From Rheinheimera lutimaris (GTDB lineage: Bacteria > Pseudomonadota > Gammaproteobacteria > Enterobacterales > Alteromonadaceae): a stretch of DNA of 64,000 bases. The stretch lies in the NCBI RefSeq assembly GCF_013283795.1, contig NZ_JABSOD010000002.1, forward strand, positions 1 to 64,000. The letters are read 5' to 3'. The position numbers were made by a program, and so were the translations under genes. The notes beneath the pieces were generated by a model. That model was not told the origin of the DNA and did not search any database. It saw only the letters and a program-made list of their open reading frames with translations. The stretch's first letter is position 1. Every line of letters starts with the position of its first letter. Below are positions 63,428-64,000 of the stretch, piece by piece.

Positions 63428-64000
63428 ATGACATATCAACATCGCACGGTTGACGGCAAAGCCATAGCATTGCCGGTGGGCAAGGTGCTGTGCATAGGCC
63501 AGAATTATCAGGACCATATTGCTGAGATGCAAAGCAAAACAGCACCACAAGCGCTGTTTTTTATTAAGCCCTCTACCGCACTGTGCGACTTTGCGCCTCG
63601 TTTTAGTTTGCCGCAGCAGCAGGGCGAGGTGCACAATGAAACTGAACTGGCTGTACTGATTGGCAAACCACTGAAGCAGGCTGACTTTACCGCAGTAAAT
63701 GAAGCTATCTGGGGTTACAGTTTGGCGCTGGATCTGACGCTTCGTGATGTACAGGCAGAGCTGAAAAAATTAGGCCGGCCGTGGGAGATTGCCAAGGGTT
63801 TTGACGATGCCTGTCCGATAGCCGGTTTTGTCGAAAAAGCCGCCTTGCAACATCCGCAGCAAACGGAGTTTCGCTTAACGGTAAACGGTAGTTTGCGTCA
63901 GCACGGCAATACCGCGAATATGATCCGCGGCATTACGCAACTTATCAGTGAAATGAGTCAACATTTCACGCTGTTGCCGGGCGATATAGTACTTACCGGC
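63428..64000 (+). CDS. ycgM: YcgM, fumarylacetoacetate hydrolase family (partial, cut at window end)
   Basis: This open frame of 191 codons runs to the last base of the window without a stop. It follows E. coli YcgM closely: KVLCIGQNYQDHIAEM, ALFFIKPSTALCDF, GEVHNETELAVLIGK, WGYSLALDLTLRDVQ, GRPWEIAKGFDDACPI and, at the very end, LLPGDIVLTG. The metal-dependent FAH family includes acylpyruvases and oxaloacetate tautomerases. It begins 4 bp after the transglycosylase stop, so it is in the same operon. Confidence 0.93.
   Translation, partial: MTYQHRTVDGKAIALPVGKVLCIGQNYQDHIAEMQSKTAPQALFFIKPSTALCDFAPRFSLPQQQGEVHNETELAVLIGKPLKQADFTAVNEAIWGYSLALDLTLRDVQAELKKLGRPWEIAKGFDDACPIAGFVEKAALQHPQQTEFRLTVNGSLRQHGNTANMIRGITQLISEMSQHFTLLPGDIVLTG

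Overview
The window is a chromosomal stretch of a Gram-negative gammaproteobacterium of moderate GC content. Several orders and families point to the Alteromonadales/Chromatiaceae group around Rheinheimera, Alishewanella and Arsukibacterium: yggS-proC-yggT-yggU-DUF4426-rdgB-hemW divergent from pilT-pilU, minCDE next to ycgL, DUF2982, DUF3422, a DUF4397 lipoprotein and an S46 peptidase. The genus is inferred from gene content only. No rRNA, tRNA, CRISPR array, prophage or complete insertion sequence was seen.

Layout. 1-4.3 kb: an RND efflux pump (permease plus adaptor, no outer-membrane channel). 4.4-8.2 kb: DUF2982, an unknown small protein, a FapA-like DUF342 protein and a YggN-like DUF2884 protein. 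8.2-12.6 kb (minus): RimK with a translationally coupled AstE/ASPA-like zinc hydrolase, then CorA followed by MgtE. 12.8-19.3 kb: a cytochrome c-FTR1 iron permease with a Fur-box-like site, then a large unknown lipoprotein, a MORN/YwqK-repeat protein and an ICMT-like methyltransferase. 19.3-20.9 kb: an accessory-looking patch with a P-loop kinase-like protein, a Rap1a/Tai-type immunity protein and a DUF2569 membrane protein. 20.9-28.1 kb: DUF924, a DUF885 peptidase-like lipoprotein and the hemW-to-yggS cluster. 28.1-35.6 kb: pilT, pilU, two small CBS proteins, a lytic transglycosylase, a YkgJ-like protein, DUF3422, an EamA exporter and a fasciclin protein. 35.7-39.7 kb: an S46 dipeptidyl peptidase and a PocR-GAF-GGDEF diguanylate cyclase. 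39.8-47.4 kb: a complete histidine operon (hisGDCBHAFI, minus) with an unannotated leader peptide MKLVTVLHHHSD and an attenuator terminator. 47.6-52.9 kb: YoaA, TsaB, two small unknown proteins and an SDR-DUF2878-chalcone-isomerase-like cluster. 53-64 kb: alkaline phosphatase, an exported methyltransferase-like protein, FadD, RNase D, a DUF4397 lipoprotein, minCDE (minus), ycgL, a lytic transglycosylase and a ycgM gene cut by the window end.

Most genes are housekeeping. The points most worth a second look are: a family of structured palindromic repeats, with an inverted pair lying inside the his operon between hisF and hisI; the his leader with only three His codons; the RimK/zinc-hydrolase pair as a possible writer/eraser of protein glutamylation; an ECF11-like promoter before the DUF4397 lipoprotein, in a genome stretch that also holds a reduced SDR-DUF2878-chalcone cluster; and the unknown lipoprotein/MORN/methyltransferase operon. 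I found no clearly new defence or mobile system.
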